Position numbers and translations under genes: made by a program. A DNA stretch of 64,000 nt from Sunxiuqinia sp963678245 (lineage in GTDB: Bacteria; Bacteroidota; Bacteroidia; Bacteroidales; Prolixibacteraceae), in the NCBI GenBank assembly GCA_965140765.1, contig OZ223309.1, positions 2,480,001 to 2,544,000 of the forward strand, given 5' to 3'. Below are positions 1-8,690 of this stretch, one piece after another; the stretch's first letter is position 1, and the number at the start of each line of letters is the position of its first letter. A model generated the notes under the pieces. The model made no database searches. It worked only from the letters and a program-made list of their open reading frames with translations, and was not told the origin of the DNA.

Positions 1-305
1 ACTATTTCAGCCATGGCAAAAGCCCAAAATCCAAAGGAGAAACTATACATTGCAAATCCGGCCGTTCCTAACAGTGCTCCCAGAATCAAGGTCTTTTTAC
101 GTCCCCAAACATCCGCTAGATAACCCGATGGGATTTCCATAGCCACAATAGCAACCGAATAAATAGATTTGAGCCAGAAAATTTCCTGCATACTTAGTCC
201 ATTCTCCTGATAAAAAATCACCACAACAGGCATGACCAAATTGAACCATTTAGAGAATTTAATCAGGTAGAGATTGACAATATTTGGATGTCTAAATAGA
301 TTCAT
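1..305 (-). CDS. MFS transporter, N-terminal fragment cut by window edge
   Basis: The reverse strand from an ATG at 305 reads 101 codons without a stop to the window edge. The product starts MNLFRHPNIVNLY and shows hydrophobic stretches typical of the first helices of a major facilitator transporter. The loop between helices 2 and 3 reads SGYLADVWGRKK, the usual MFS motif A (G-x-L-a-D-r-x-G-R-k-x). The substrate cannot be told from this fragment. It is divergent from asnA, so the two share the 306-498 spacer. Confidence 0.8.
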   Translation of the reverse strand, partial: MNLFRHPNIVNLYLIKFSKWFNLVMPVVVIFYQENGLSMQEIFWLKSIYSVAIVAMEIPSGYLADVWGRKKTLILGALLGTAGFAMYSFSFGFWAFAMAEI

Positions 306-312
306 GACGCAG

Positions 313-320
313 CAAAAATA
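313..320 (-). promoter_or_regulatory. Possible -7 element for the MFS gene
   Basis: On the minus strand this reads TATTTTTG, an exact match to the Bacteroidota -7 consensus TAnnTTTG. It lies 7 nt before the ATG, so the transcript would have a very short leader. A TTG lies 17 nt upstream, slightly closer than usual. The spacing makes this a weak call. Confidence 0.35.
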
Positions 321-498
321 GCAACTTTAATGATGAACAATCAGAATTGGGAGTAAATCTCGAAAAGGTTATATCCCTTTCGATTTTTCAATTTAGAGGT
401 CTGTTTTTTATTAAACTGAAAGATTCTTTCTAATTTTAGCACGAAGTAATTATTAATTGAATTTGTTGCTGTCGACTGACAGTTCTAATTTGTACAAT

Positions 499-1533
499 AT
501 GAAATTATATTTTCCAGAAAACTACAAGTCTCATCTGGACTTAAAACAGACAGAAAAGGCCATCAAGTTAGTGAAGGATTTTTTCCAGCAAGATCTGTCT
601 TCCGAGCTGAAGTTGAGTCGAATTACAGCTCCACTTTTTGTGATGAAAGGAACTGGTATTAATGATGATTTAAATGGTATAGAGCGTCCGGTTACTTTCC
701 CCGTAAAGGAATTAAATGATCAGGTTGCGGAAGTTGTGCATTCATTGGCCAAGTGGAAGCGAATGACATTGGCAGATTTAGATGTTGAGGCCGGCTACGG
801 AATTTACACCGATATGAACGCAATTCGCCCGGATGAAGAGCTGACCAACATCCATTCATTGTACGTTGATCAATGGGATTGGGAACGTGTGATCTCGAAT
901 GAAGAAAGGAATCTACATTTTCTTAAAAAGCTAGTCCGTAAAATTTATACTGTCTTATTGCGAACGGAGTTTTTTGTCTATGAGCATTATCCTCAAATCA
1001 AGCCGATATTGCCAGAAGAAATTACGTTTATCCATGCCGAAGACCTGGAGGCCGAGTATCCTACACTTACCTCCAAGGAGCGTGAAAATGAAGTAGCAAA
1101 AAAATACGGAGCCGTATTTATTATCGGAATTGGAGGCTCACTTCCTAGCGGGAAAAAGCATGATGGGCGCGCCCCTGACTACGATGACTGGTCGACGGAA
1201 ACAAAAGCCGGATACAAAGGGTTAAACGGCGATATTGTTATCTGGAACCCCACCCTGCAGAGCTCATTCGAAATATCTTCCATGGGAATTCGAGTAGACA
1301 AGGAGGCTCTGCTTCACCAGTTAAAATTGACGACTAACGAGGATCGGAAAGACTTACTATGGCACAAACGTTTGCTGAATAATGAATTTCCGCTCTCAAT
1401 AGGAGGAGGAATAGGGCAGTCTCGTATTTGCATGTATTTCCTTCGGAAAGCACATATCGGTGAAATTCAGTCGAGTATCTGGCCCAATGAAATGTACGAG
1501 CAGTGCCGAAAACACAACATTCATCTTGTTTAA
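499..1533 (+). CDS. asnA: Aspartate-ammonia ligase (asparagine synthetase A)
   Basis: AsnA makes asparagine from aspartate and ammonia with ATP giving AMP; it is a cytoplasmic class II aaRS-like enzyme. The 344-residue product from ATG 499 (MKLYFPENYK) has the usual family length (E. coli 330). It carries the family blocks APDYDDWSTET, GLNGDIVIWNP, FEISSMGIRVD and IGGGIGQSR near the C terminus. A TTG start at 457 would add 14 residues, but the ATG at 499 matches where family members begin. It stands alone, divergent from the MFS gene and upstream of a tRNA. It is a housekeeping gene and not part of the glycan locus. Confidence 0.96.
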   Translation: MKLYFPENYKSHLDLKQTEKAIKLVKDFFQQDLSSELKLSRITAPLFVMKGTGINDDLNGIERPVTFPVKELNDQVAEVVHSLAKWKRMTLADLDVEAGYGIYTDMNAIRPDEELTNIHSLYVDQWDWERVISNEERNLHFLKKLVRKIYTVLLRTEFFVYEHYPQIKPILPEEITFIHAEDLEAEYPTLTSKERENEVAKKYGAVFIIGIGGSLPSGKKHDGRAPDYDDWSTETKAGYKGLNGDIVIWNPTLQSSFEISSMGIRVDKEALLHQLKLTTNEDRKDLLWHKRLLNNEFPLSIGGGIGQSRICMYFLRKAHIGEIQSSIWPNEMYEQCRKHNIHLV

Positions 1534-1576
1534 AACAAGCTGCACTTTATAAGGAGTAAAAATTGCTTTTTGGTGG

Positions 1577-1605
1577 TTGCTTTTTTTGATATTTTTATAT
1601 CTTTG
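1577..1605 (+). promoter_or_regulatory. Promoter of tRNA-Arg (Bacteroidota type)
   Basis: TTG at 1577-1579 is followed after 18 nt by TATCTTTG at 1598-1605, an exact TAnnTTTG -7 element. The tRNA begins 16 nt downstream. Spacing and both boxes fit the Bacteroidota primary sigma factor. Confidence 0.7.
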
Positions 1606-1621
1606 CAACCGTTTTATGGAT

Positions 1622-1695
<74 letters not shown>

Positions 1696-1719
1696 CTTGG
1701 CGAAACACCAAACAACATT

Positions 1720-1757
1720 AAAAGCGCTTAAATCAATGACTTAAGCGCTTTTTTTTA
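1720..1757 (+). terminator. Rho-independent terminator after tRNA-Arg
   Basis: A perfect 12-bp stem (AAAAGCGCTTAA with TTAAGCGCTTTT) around a 9-nt loop runs into a T tract. It ends the tRNA transcript. Confidence 0.85.
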
Positions 1758-1808
1758 GCATAAATATCAAAAAAAGTGCTTTAAAAGCATCTAAAATGCG
1801 ACAAAATC

Positions 1809-1841
1809 GAGACCTATGGTTAAATAGACTCGACAGGTCTC
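1809..1841. repeat. Inverted GAGACCT/AGGTCTC pair, third copy at 1929
   Basis: GAGACCT at 1809-1815 and its exact complement AGGTCTC at 1835-1841 are 19 nt apart. A third direct copy lies at 1929-1935. All sit between the tRNA terminator and the integrase relic. They could be integrase or excisionase arm sites, but no function can be shown from the sequence. Confidence 0.4.
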
Positions 1842-1957
1842 ACTGATTCATTTAATTTTAATTGGTTTAATTTGGTTCGTTTTACTGTTTTAAAAGTGGC
1901 ATTTATAATGTGTTTTTAGACAGTAAGCGAGACCTAAATTGTTAAAATTTATGGATT

Positions 1958-3162
1958 ATGAGGATTACAATTGTATTTTTACTTAAAAAATCAAAGAAGC
2001 GGGAAGACAGAACTTGCCCCGTTTATGTCAGGTTTACGCTCAATGAAAAACGTGTTGAATTATCGACAAAGATATTTGTTGATCAGAATTCCTGAGATAT
2101 ATCAAAAGAAAGAATGACTGGCTCATCAAGTTTAGCGAAGACAATTAATAATCGTCTTGATAAAGTAGCGTCTAATATTCTTGATATTTATAATCAGGTT
2201 GAAGCCCAGAACAAAAAATTTGATGTCGTTGATATTAAAAACAAACTTTGTGGTATCGAAGAGGAGCATGGAATAATTGAAATGTTTGGTGTTTATATGA
2301 ACACGATTGAATCAAATATTGGCAAAGGATATTCAGCTACAACGCTCAAACATTATAAAACCTCCAAAACCCGGCTTTTTAACTTTTTATCTGACGTTTA
2401 TGGGGAGAAGGAGTGGAACCTTAGTAACATAGGTTACAAGTTTATTAATGATTTTGATGTGTACCCAAAATCTAAATACAACAAAAGTGTATATACTGCC
2501 TGGTGTTTACCATAAGCACATGAAAAAAGTATTGAATATTGCAGTTGCAATGGATTACCTTTCAACGAATCCGTATCTAAAGTTTCAAGTAAAAACAGAA
2601 CAACCTAAACGTGAATTTTTAACTCAAAAGGAATTAAATAAAATAAGGAAAAAAAAGATTGAGATTGAACGGCTTGCTACTGTTAGAGATATTTTTCTTT
2701 TTGCCACTTATACAGGACTGTCTTATGCTGATATTTTTAAAGTTGGCAAAACAACATATAAGAACTGGAAACGATGGAAAAAAATGGATTATTATAGATC
2801 GAACTAAAAATGGATCCAGATGCAGAGTTCCATTATTACCCGTTGCTAAAAAGATTTTAAAGCGCTACAAAAACTATCCAACAAATACTTCAAAAGGATT
2901 ATTGTTACCAGTAAATTCAAACAAAAAAAAGAATGCTTATTTAAAAGAGATTGCGGATATATGCGGAATTAAAAAGAATTTATCCATGCATGTTGCCAGG
3001 CATACATTTGCTACAACAATAACATTAACTAATGGAGTGCCAATTGAAACTGTATCAAAAGTACTTGGGCACAGTTCTCTTAAAACTACCCAGATTTATG
3101 TCCGGATATTAGACACAAAAATTTCGCAAGATTTTCACACTATAATGAATAAACAAGATTAA
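1958..3162 (+). pseudogene. Broken tyrosine site-specific integrase
   Basis: The reading begins MRITIVFLLKKSKKRED at ATG 1958 and resembles the arm-binding/SAM-like N terminus of Bacteroidota element integrases. A TGA at 2093-2095 stops it where family members often have Trp (VDQNS*DISKERMTG). The frame reopens from 2096, shifts near 2490 and again near 2790. The C-terminal catalytic part is readable: HVARHTF (H-x-x-R), GHSSLKTTQIYVR with the nucleophile Tyr, then a short tail ending at 3162. One nonsense codon plus two frameshifts make this a relic. Its place 263 nt after tRNA-Arg suggests an old tRNA-targeted integration. The far attachment site was not found. Confidence 0.88.
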
Positions 3163-3429
3163 TTGGGGAAACTTTTGAATAGGACAACTGCTGATTAAAT
3201 CCTCCTTTAGAGTCACTCATTCAAAAGTTTTTTAGACTGATTGTAACAAAATACACATTTCTATGTCATTTTCTATTTCGTAATGAGCTTACATTCAAAA
3301 TGGTTTGTAACGGTGGTGGTAAGTTTTATTGCTGATTACTGACGATTTTCTTGTCAAGCCAGTACAATTTTGATGCGAGCAACAAACGTTAAATTTACTA
3401 CGCGTTATAGCCATGTGCTTTGTTTTTTG
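3163..3429. other. Non-coding gap after integrase relic with 12-bp inverted repeat
   Basis: No credible gene is present. AAACTTTTGAAT (3169-3180) and ATTCAAAAGTTT (3219-3230) form a perfect 12-bp inverted repeat around 38 nt, followed by TTT. This may be a long-loop terminator or an element end. GTTATAGCCA at 3404-3413 is repeated in inverted form at 6512-6521, on the other side of the kinase gene. Confidence 0.5.
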
Positions 3430-6408
3430 TCATTCTACCAACTGCTCATTTTGTAAATGTTTCCCAAAATACTTTTGTAATAAAATCTCTAATTTGGCTC
3501 TTTCAAAGGGTTTCGAAATATAATCGTTACAACCTGCCTCCAATGCTTTTCCAATATCACCTGAAAGAGCATACGCGGTTTGGGCGATTATTACGACATC
3601 CTTGTTAAATTCCCGAATTTTGCGTGTTGCTTGGTAGCCATCCATTAACGGCATTTTTATATCCATAAGAATTAAATCGATATCATAATACTTTTGACAA
3701 AGTTCAAGAGCTTTAGCTCCTGTTTCAGCCTCCATTATTTCTTTGCCAAAATCATTGACCAAAAGGTAAAGATATTTACGGGAGGTTTCATCATCATCGG
3801 CTATTAGTATTTTTAGTTTTCTATTTAATAATTTTGGCTTTTCGTATTTGGATGAGTTCTTTTTTTCAGCAGATGAATTATCGGTTATATTCCTTTTTGC
3901 AGGCAACGTAAAACAAAATGTTGACCCTATTCCTTCCTTGCTTTCCACCCAAATTTTTCCACCCAGCATTTCCACATAAGATTTGGCAATGGCAAGTCCC
4001 AACCCTGAACCTTCAAAAACCATCTCATCTGCAATATCAGCTTGTTCAAATCGATTAAAAATTGCTTCTTGCCGATGAGCCGGAATTCCGATTCCTGTAT
4101 CTTTTACATAAAGTTCAATTAAAGAGTCATTTAATCCGCAACCAACTTTTATCGTCCCAGATTCGGTATATTTTATTGCATTTTTTATTAGGTTTGAAAT
4201 TATGGAGCCCAGTTTATCCTTGTCAGTTTCTATATGCTTTTTATTATCAGGCAGCAACAAATCAATCATTAGATTCAGACCTTTCTTATTTGCTTCAGGT
4301 TTAAAAAAATGAACCATTTCTTCTACCTCAGTATTAATATCTATTTTCTGGTTTCTAACACTAATAATTCCTGCTTCAATTTTTGAGACTTCAACAATAT
4401 CGTTTACCGTATTCAACATACGCTGTCCGCTTTTATGTACAATTTTTATAAAGTTTTCTCGCTCCTCGCTATTTAAATCAGGATTTAAAAGAAGGTCAGT
4501 AAAACCCAATATACCATTCATCGGGGTGCGTATTTCGTGACTCATATTTGCCAGAAATGCCGATTTTAAACGGTCGCTTTCCTCGGCTTTTTCTTTAGCT
4601 TCTCTGAGTTTTAGTTCCATATTTATACGGTCCGTAATTACTTCAGAATAAATGATAAAACCGCCAATAGAATTATCTCTATCGTACCATGGGCGGCATT
4701 CCCATCGTGCCCACCCAACTGTTCCGTCATCTTTGTAATATGGGTCATTTTCGGCACTGGATACTTCACCCATTAATGCTTTTTTATGGACATCATGCCA
4801 TTTTTGTGGTAAATCCGGGAATACATCATAATGATGCTTTCCTATAATTTCTTTTTCTTTTACCTGATAGTCCTGTAAATACCTTTGACTTACGAAGATG
4901 TATTTGTAATCTTTGTCATGAACAGCGATTGCACTTCTATTATGTTCAATTATGTATTTCATTAAATCATATGAATGCTTTAATGCTCTCTCTCCTTCCT
5001 CGGCTTTTTCCTTGGCTTGAGTTAATTCCTGTAACATTGTTTTTTGTTCTGTAATATCAATTTTCAGTCCCCAATACCGAAGTAGTTTTCCGTTTTCGAT
5101 ATAGCCAACTGCACTATTTAAGAGTTGAATGGTTTTCCCATCCTTTATTTTTTCTTCAGTTTCTACGTTTGTTAATCGGTAATTTGATGTAATAAAGTTT
5201 TTGAAAGCCTGCCTGTTTTTTTGATTATTTTTTCCACCGAGAAGTTCTTGTTGTTTTATTCCGACAAGGTCTTCAGGAGATTCATTACCATACATTTGAG
5301 CAAACCGGTGGTTACATTCAGCAATGTATGTATGCTTATATATAAAATCGATTTGCTCCTCGGTATTCAAGGATAAATCCATTGGTTTATCAAGCTCCAT
5401 CCTATAAATCCCCTCCGAACTCTGTTCTACAAATGCCCGGTATTTTTTTTCGCTTTCTTCTGCTTTTTCTTTAGCCTTTATTAATTCTTTTTCAAAAAGT
5501 TTACGTTGAGTTATGTTTTTATCAATTCCCCTGTATCCAATAAGTTCTCCTTCATTATTTAAAATTGGGAGCGCATTGGTAAGCAGGCAAATTAATTCTC
5601 CGTTTTTCCCGATACTCCAGTTCTCCAAATCTTTTATTGGTTGTTTTTTTGCTGCTATTTTAGTAAAAATGGGAGCAACTCTTTTTGCTTCATCTTCCGG
5701 CATAAGATCGAATGGAGTTTTCCCAATAATTTCTTCCTCTGATATTCCAAAAAAGTCTATACTTTTTTGTGAGCTGTAGATATATTTTCCATCCTTGTCA
5801 ACTTCCCAAACCCAGTCAGCACTGCTGGAAATGACGGTTCTTAACCGTTCTTCGCTTTCTATCAATGCTTTATTTGACTGATCCTGTTCCAGTTTCTGTA
5901 AGGTTATTTCGCTAATAAGTTGTGTCATATTCAGCAAAAAGTCCATTGCAATTTTCACTTTTTCCTTCGAAACAACCGGTACATTTTCGAGTGCTCTGAG
6001 ATATTCTTCTTCATGAAAACCAAATTTTCTCGCTTGTTTTTTAAAATAATTTCGATTGGGTTCTTCAAAAAAGAATTGACCTGAAAATAAGTTGGCAATA
6101 TGCTCTCCTTTAATGATTAGAGGTACTGCTACGTCGACCAACCCATTTAAGCATTTATAAAAATGGTATTTTTCACCATTCCCCAATTCGTTAGCTAATA
6201 CCGTATCGCTAACTGTACAGTTTTTTGAAGTTTTCGGATTAATCCTATGAAAATGGGTACAAATTTGTCTCCACCCTGATTTTGACAACACGTTTCCTTG
6301 TAAGTCTAAAATAGCGGTAACAAATCCAGTAGATTGGTTGAATCCTTCAAGGAGTTTATTTACTTTCTCAAAATCGATTAAATTAAGAATATTTATTTTT
6401 GCTGTCAT
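3430..6408 (-). CDS. Hybrid sensor histidine kinase with PocR and PAS domains
   Basis: A 992-residue soluble hybrid kinase with no signal peptide or membrane helix. Domains in order: PocR ligand-binding domain (about 8-175, with Cys50, Cys64 and Cys86), PAS (about 185-305), PAS (about 320-455), PAS (about 480-600), HisKA with the phospho-acceptor His624 in SHEIRTP, an HATPase domain with DTGIGIP (about 770) and GSGLGL (about 800), and a receiver domain with Asp916 (LMDIKMP) and Lys966 (SKPF). Short helical linkers (KAKEKAEESE type) separate the PAS domains. PocR domains are thought to bind small organic ligands. There is no DNA-binding output domain and no partner regulator beside it. All catalytic residues appear intact, so it should be active in phosphotransfer. 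It is flanked by inverted 10-mers and by mobile-element debris. Confidence 0.92.
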   Translation of the reverse strand: MTAKINILNLIDFEKVNKLLEGFNQSTGFVTAILDLQGNVLSKSGWRQICTHFHRINPKTSKNCTVSDTVLANELGNGEKYHFYKCLNGLVDVAVPLIIKGEHIANLFSGQFFFEEPNRNYFKKQARKFGFHEEEYLRALENVPVVSKEKVKIAMDFLLNMTQLISEITLQKLEQDQSNKALIESEERLRTVISSSADWVWEVDKDGKYIYSSQKSIDFFGISEEEIIGKTPFDLMPEDEAKRVAPIFTKIAAKKQPIKDLENWSIGKNGELICLLTNALPILNNEGELIGYRGIDKNITQRKLFEKELIKAKEKAEESEKKYRAFVEQSSEGIYRMELDKPMDLSLNTEEQIDFIYKHTYIAECNHRFAQMYGNESPEDLVGIKQQELLGGKNNQKNRQAFKNFITSNYRLTNVETEEKIKDGKTIQLLNSAVGYIENGKLLRYWGLKIDITEQKTMLQELTQAKEKAEEGERALKHSYDLMKYIIEHNRSAIAVHDKDYKYIFVSQRYLQDYQVKEKEIIGKHHYDVFPDLPQKWHDVHKKALMGEVSSAENDPYYKDDGTVGWARWECRPWYDRDNSIGGFIIYSEVITDRINMELKLREAKEKAEESDRLKSAFLANMSHEIRTPMNGILGFTDLLLNPDLNSEERENFIKIVHKSGQRMLNTVNDIVEVSKIEAGIISVRNQKIDINTEVEEMVHFFKPEANKKGLNLMIDLLLPDNKKHIETDKDKLGSIISNLIKNAIKYTESGTIKVGCGLNDSLIELYVKDTGIGIPAHRQEAIFNRFEQADIADEMVFEGSGLGLAIAKSYVEMLGGKIWVESKEGIGSTFCFTLPAKRNITDNSSAEKKNSSKYEKPKLLNRKLKILIADDDETSRKYLYLLVNDFGKEIMEAETGAKALELCQKYYDIDLILMDIKMPLMDGYQATRKIREFNKDVVIIAQTAYALSGDIGKALEAGCNDYISKPFERAKLEILLQKYFGKHLQNEQLVE

Positions 6409-6527
6409 AATTTCATCTATTTGATTCAGGAAGAAAGGATTACCTAATTTCTGAAAGATACGAAATTATCTTTAACTGTTGCACTGTCTACTTAGTTGGT
6501 CTTTTAAGCATTGGCTATAACGGTCAT

Positions 6528-6636
6528 TTGTATATGGTCGGGCGGGATTTCTAGAAGAAATCGTGTCAGACCCGCAGGAAAGTTGGCAGAAGGTCTGACT
6601 TGTCAGACCGTTAAAACCCCCGCCTGCCATATACAA
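6528..6636. repeat. Structured GC-rich inverted-repeat element
   Basis: The ends are imperfect inverted repeats (TTGTATATGG... and ...GCCATATACAA; about 18 of 23 positions match). The interior holds GGTCTGAC-TT-GTCAGACC (6591-6608), a perfect palindrome, and another GTCAGACC at 6564-6571. It is richer in G+C than its surroundings and has no ORF. It resembles a small non-autonomous or REP-like repeat, but no second copy is in this window. It could also be a folded RNA or a terminator region. Confidence 0.5.
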
Positions 6637-6851
6637 TTCCTAAGTTTACATTTTCTTATCTTTTATCAATAAACAGAAAGAACGAAAGAGTGGAGTAAGG
6701 TTGAGTTACAATTTAGGCCATCAGAGCCTGTCAACAAAGATTATCACCACTCTTTTACTATTGCAATACGATCAGTTCTCTGGGCTAAAAGCCTGTTTTT
6801 AGGTTGCTATATTACCGTAGATTCGTTCTTTCATAATCTAATAGTTATGTA

Positions 6852-7505
6852 TAAAATAAACATTTTATTGGAGTTGACATCTCAAAAGAGACATTCGATG
6901 TATGGGATTTATCAACAGGGCATCATTGTTATAGTAATGATTCAAAGGGTTTTCGCTTGTTTTACAAATTAATGAAGTCCAACACTCATTGCGTGATGGA
7001 ATCAACCGGGAGCGACTACCAACAGCTTGCCATTTACCTCTACAAAAAAGGGATTGAAGTTTCTGTGGTAAATCCTTTAACCATTAAACGTTTTATTCAG
7101 ATGAAGCTGCAGCAGAATAAAACCGATAAGAGTGATGCTCGAATGATTGCATTGTTTGCTCAGGAACAACCACTTAAACAATGGATTCCGAAACCTGAAT
7201 ACATCGAAAAGAGTAAGCAGCTTCAGAAAGTTGTAGTGTTATATTTAAAGCAGAATATAGCCTTGAAAAACCATATCCAGGGACTGGAAAGCAGGGGTGT
7301 TAAAACGGGCAGGATTATCACTTCATTGAAACGTCAGCTACGTCATGTTAAGGATGAGATTGTCCTTTTGGAACAGGAGATTGAAGTGCTTATAAAACAA
7401 TACGATGGTGATTTATTGAGCAATATAACTTCTATTCCCGGAGTGGGAAAAATCAATTTCTTACATCTGCTAGAGATCACGGAACCAGTCGGCCACGTCT
7501 TATAA
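6852..7505 (+). pseudogene. IS110-family (DEDD) transposase remnant
   Basis: The frame reads IGVDISKETFDV from 6867, then MESTGSDYQQLA and NKTDKSDARMIA, all typical of the IS110 DEDD catalytic half, and ends near SIPGVGKINFLHLLEITEPVGHVL at 7505. The natural start is lost. An ATG at 6847 is out of frame by one base: adding one A in the A-run near 6853 would join it to the catalytic frame. The conserved C-terminal Ser-containing half after SIPGVG is missing and is replaced by IS3 debris. It is dead. Confidence 0.85.
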
Positions 7506-7610
7506 CTAGAAGGATAAATATTCAAGTTTGAATTTATCTCGGGTTAGTCAGTTAAAAGATAGGAAAAAATTATTAGCTCGATATCAGAAGAATACAGACC
7601 TACTAACCTT

Positions 7611-7949
7611 GCAAAATACGGTTCTAAAATAGGATTGAAAAAAGCGTTGAAGCCTGCTGAGAAAAGAGAATTAGTAGCTTCGAAATGATCTTGAATGGGA
7701 ATATACTCAGCCAGGAAAACCGACACGGAACAGTTTGATTGGACATTTCAACAGAAGCTTCTGGCAGGATGTGTTGAACTGTTAGCTGTTTAAAAGTCTT
7801 TTACAGGCATGACAATATGCTAATGTCTGGCTTGGGAGGTATAACAACGAAAGACCTCATCTCTGGGGTATTTAACTCCAGTTAAGTTCCTGTTGAAATA
7901 TGGAAAACTTTCAGCCGAGTTTCCAACATTTCAACAAGACAAAAAATAG
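7611..7949 (+). pseudogene. IS3-family transposase (OrfB) remnant
   Basis: Fragments in several frames match an IS3-type integrase: KKALKPAEKRELV (from about 7638), QPGKPTRN..FNRSFWQDV (from 7708), RYNNERPH (about 7835) and LGYLTPVKFLLKYGKLSAEF (about 7862 onward), ending at TAG 7947. Stops and frameshifts interrupt it, and most of the DDE core between the first two fragments is missing. It directly follows the IS110 relic, so one element decayed into or beside the other. Confidence 0.8.
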
Positions 7950-7994
7950 AGGCAAACTCTACTCACCAACAACCAGTTTCAATAATGAAAACTG

Positions 7995-8204
7995 TTAATC
8001 TTCTTTACTATTGCTACGCAATGCCCACACGGTAATTCCTGCAATAGTGATTAAACTGCCCACAAAGACGGCTAAATTCACATTACGTTGCGCATTTTTT
8101 GCTTTTTCAAGCTGTTTCGAGCCTATTCCTTTGTCTGCAACAAAGTTTTCAAGTTTTTTGATTCTTCCTTCTAATTCGTCTTTTATTTTCTCGCTAAATT
8201 CCAT
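7995..8204 (-). CDS. Small single-span membrane protein, unknown function
   Basis: A 69-residue product. The N-terminal half is charged and probably helical (MEFSEKIKDELEGRIKKLENFVADKG). One membrane helix follows (about 43-62, NLAVFVGSLITIAGITVWAL), then a short charged tail. It has no signal peptide and no motif I recognise. It sits alone between IS debris and the long operon, in the same direction. Coding looks plausible because the amphipathic-plus-TM layout is coherent, but there is no family evidence. Confidence 0.55.
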   Translation of the reverse strand: MEFSEKIKDELEGRIKKLENFVADKGIGSKQLEKAKNAQRNVNLAVFVGSLITIAGITVWALRSNSKED

Positions 8205-8690
8205 ATTACTAACACTTTAAATTTTTTATTCATTATATAGAACGCTCAGGAATTAAAATTGTTTGTACAATTATTGATGTTGTATTCCGGAATGGAGACA
8301 GATGTAAACAGCATTTGGCAAGAATCCAATTCTGTCAAAACCTTCGCCCCTGTGCAAAGGATAACAATTAAAGAGCTAGACTGAACGGGGCCTCAGAATG
8401 AGATATTTAGTAGCATAGTCAGTATAAAAACGCAACTAGCTTCTACAAGGTAACAGGCATTTGATAGTGAATAGGACGACAGTCCAGTTTCAGGTTCCAC
8501 TACATTTCCCATAAGAGCAATAGCTTGATCAGATGAAATTCGATGAACTACGGCTTTCTTGATCGATGGTAAAGTGCTATAAAAACACCAACAGTCAATT
8601 CAATTAAAATTGAGCTACAGGAATAAACTAATTCAAAGGGAGTACTGGGAGTATTCGTCTATTAACTGGAAGTTCACTAGCAAAAATTAC
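8205..8690. other. 486-bp gap with no recognisable gene
   Basis: I see no convincing ORF, RNA or strong hairpin. The region lies between the small membrane protein and the 3' end of the esterase gene. It may be decayed element sequence like the DNA to its left, but no protein match is readable in any frame. Confidence 0.5.

Noticed and set aside
3404..6521. GTTATAGCCA pairs as integron attC-type sites
   Set aside because: They do not fit the GTTRRRY/RYYYAAC core boxes and there is no integron integrase.
7544..7726. Minus-strand 60-codon ORF over the IS3 remnant
   Set aside because: Antisense shadow of the degraded transposase, without recognisable features.
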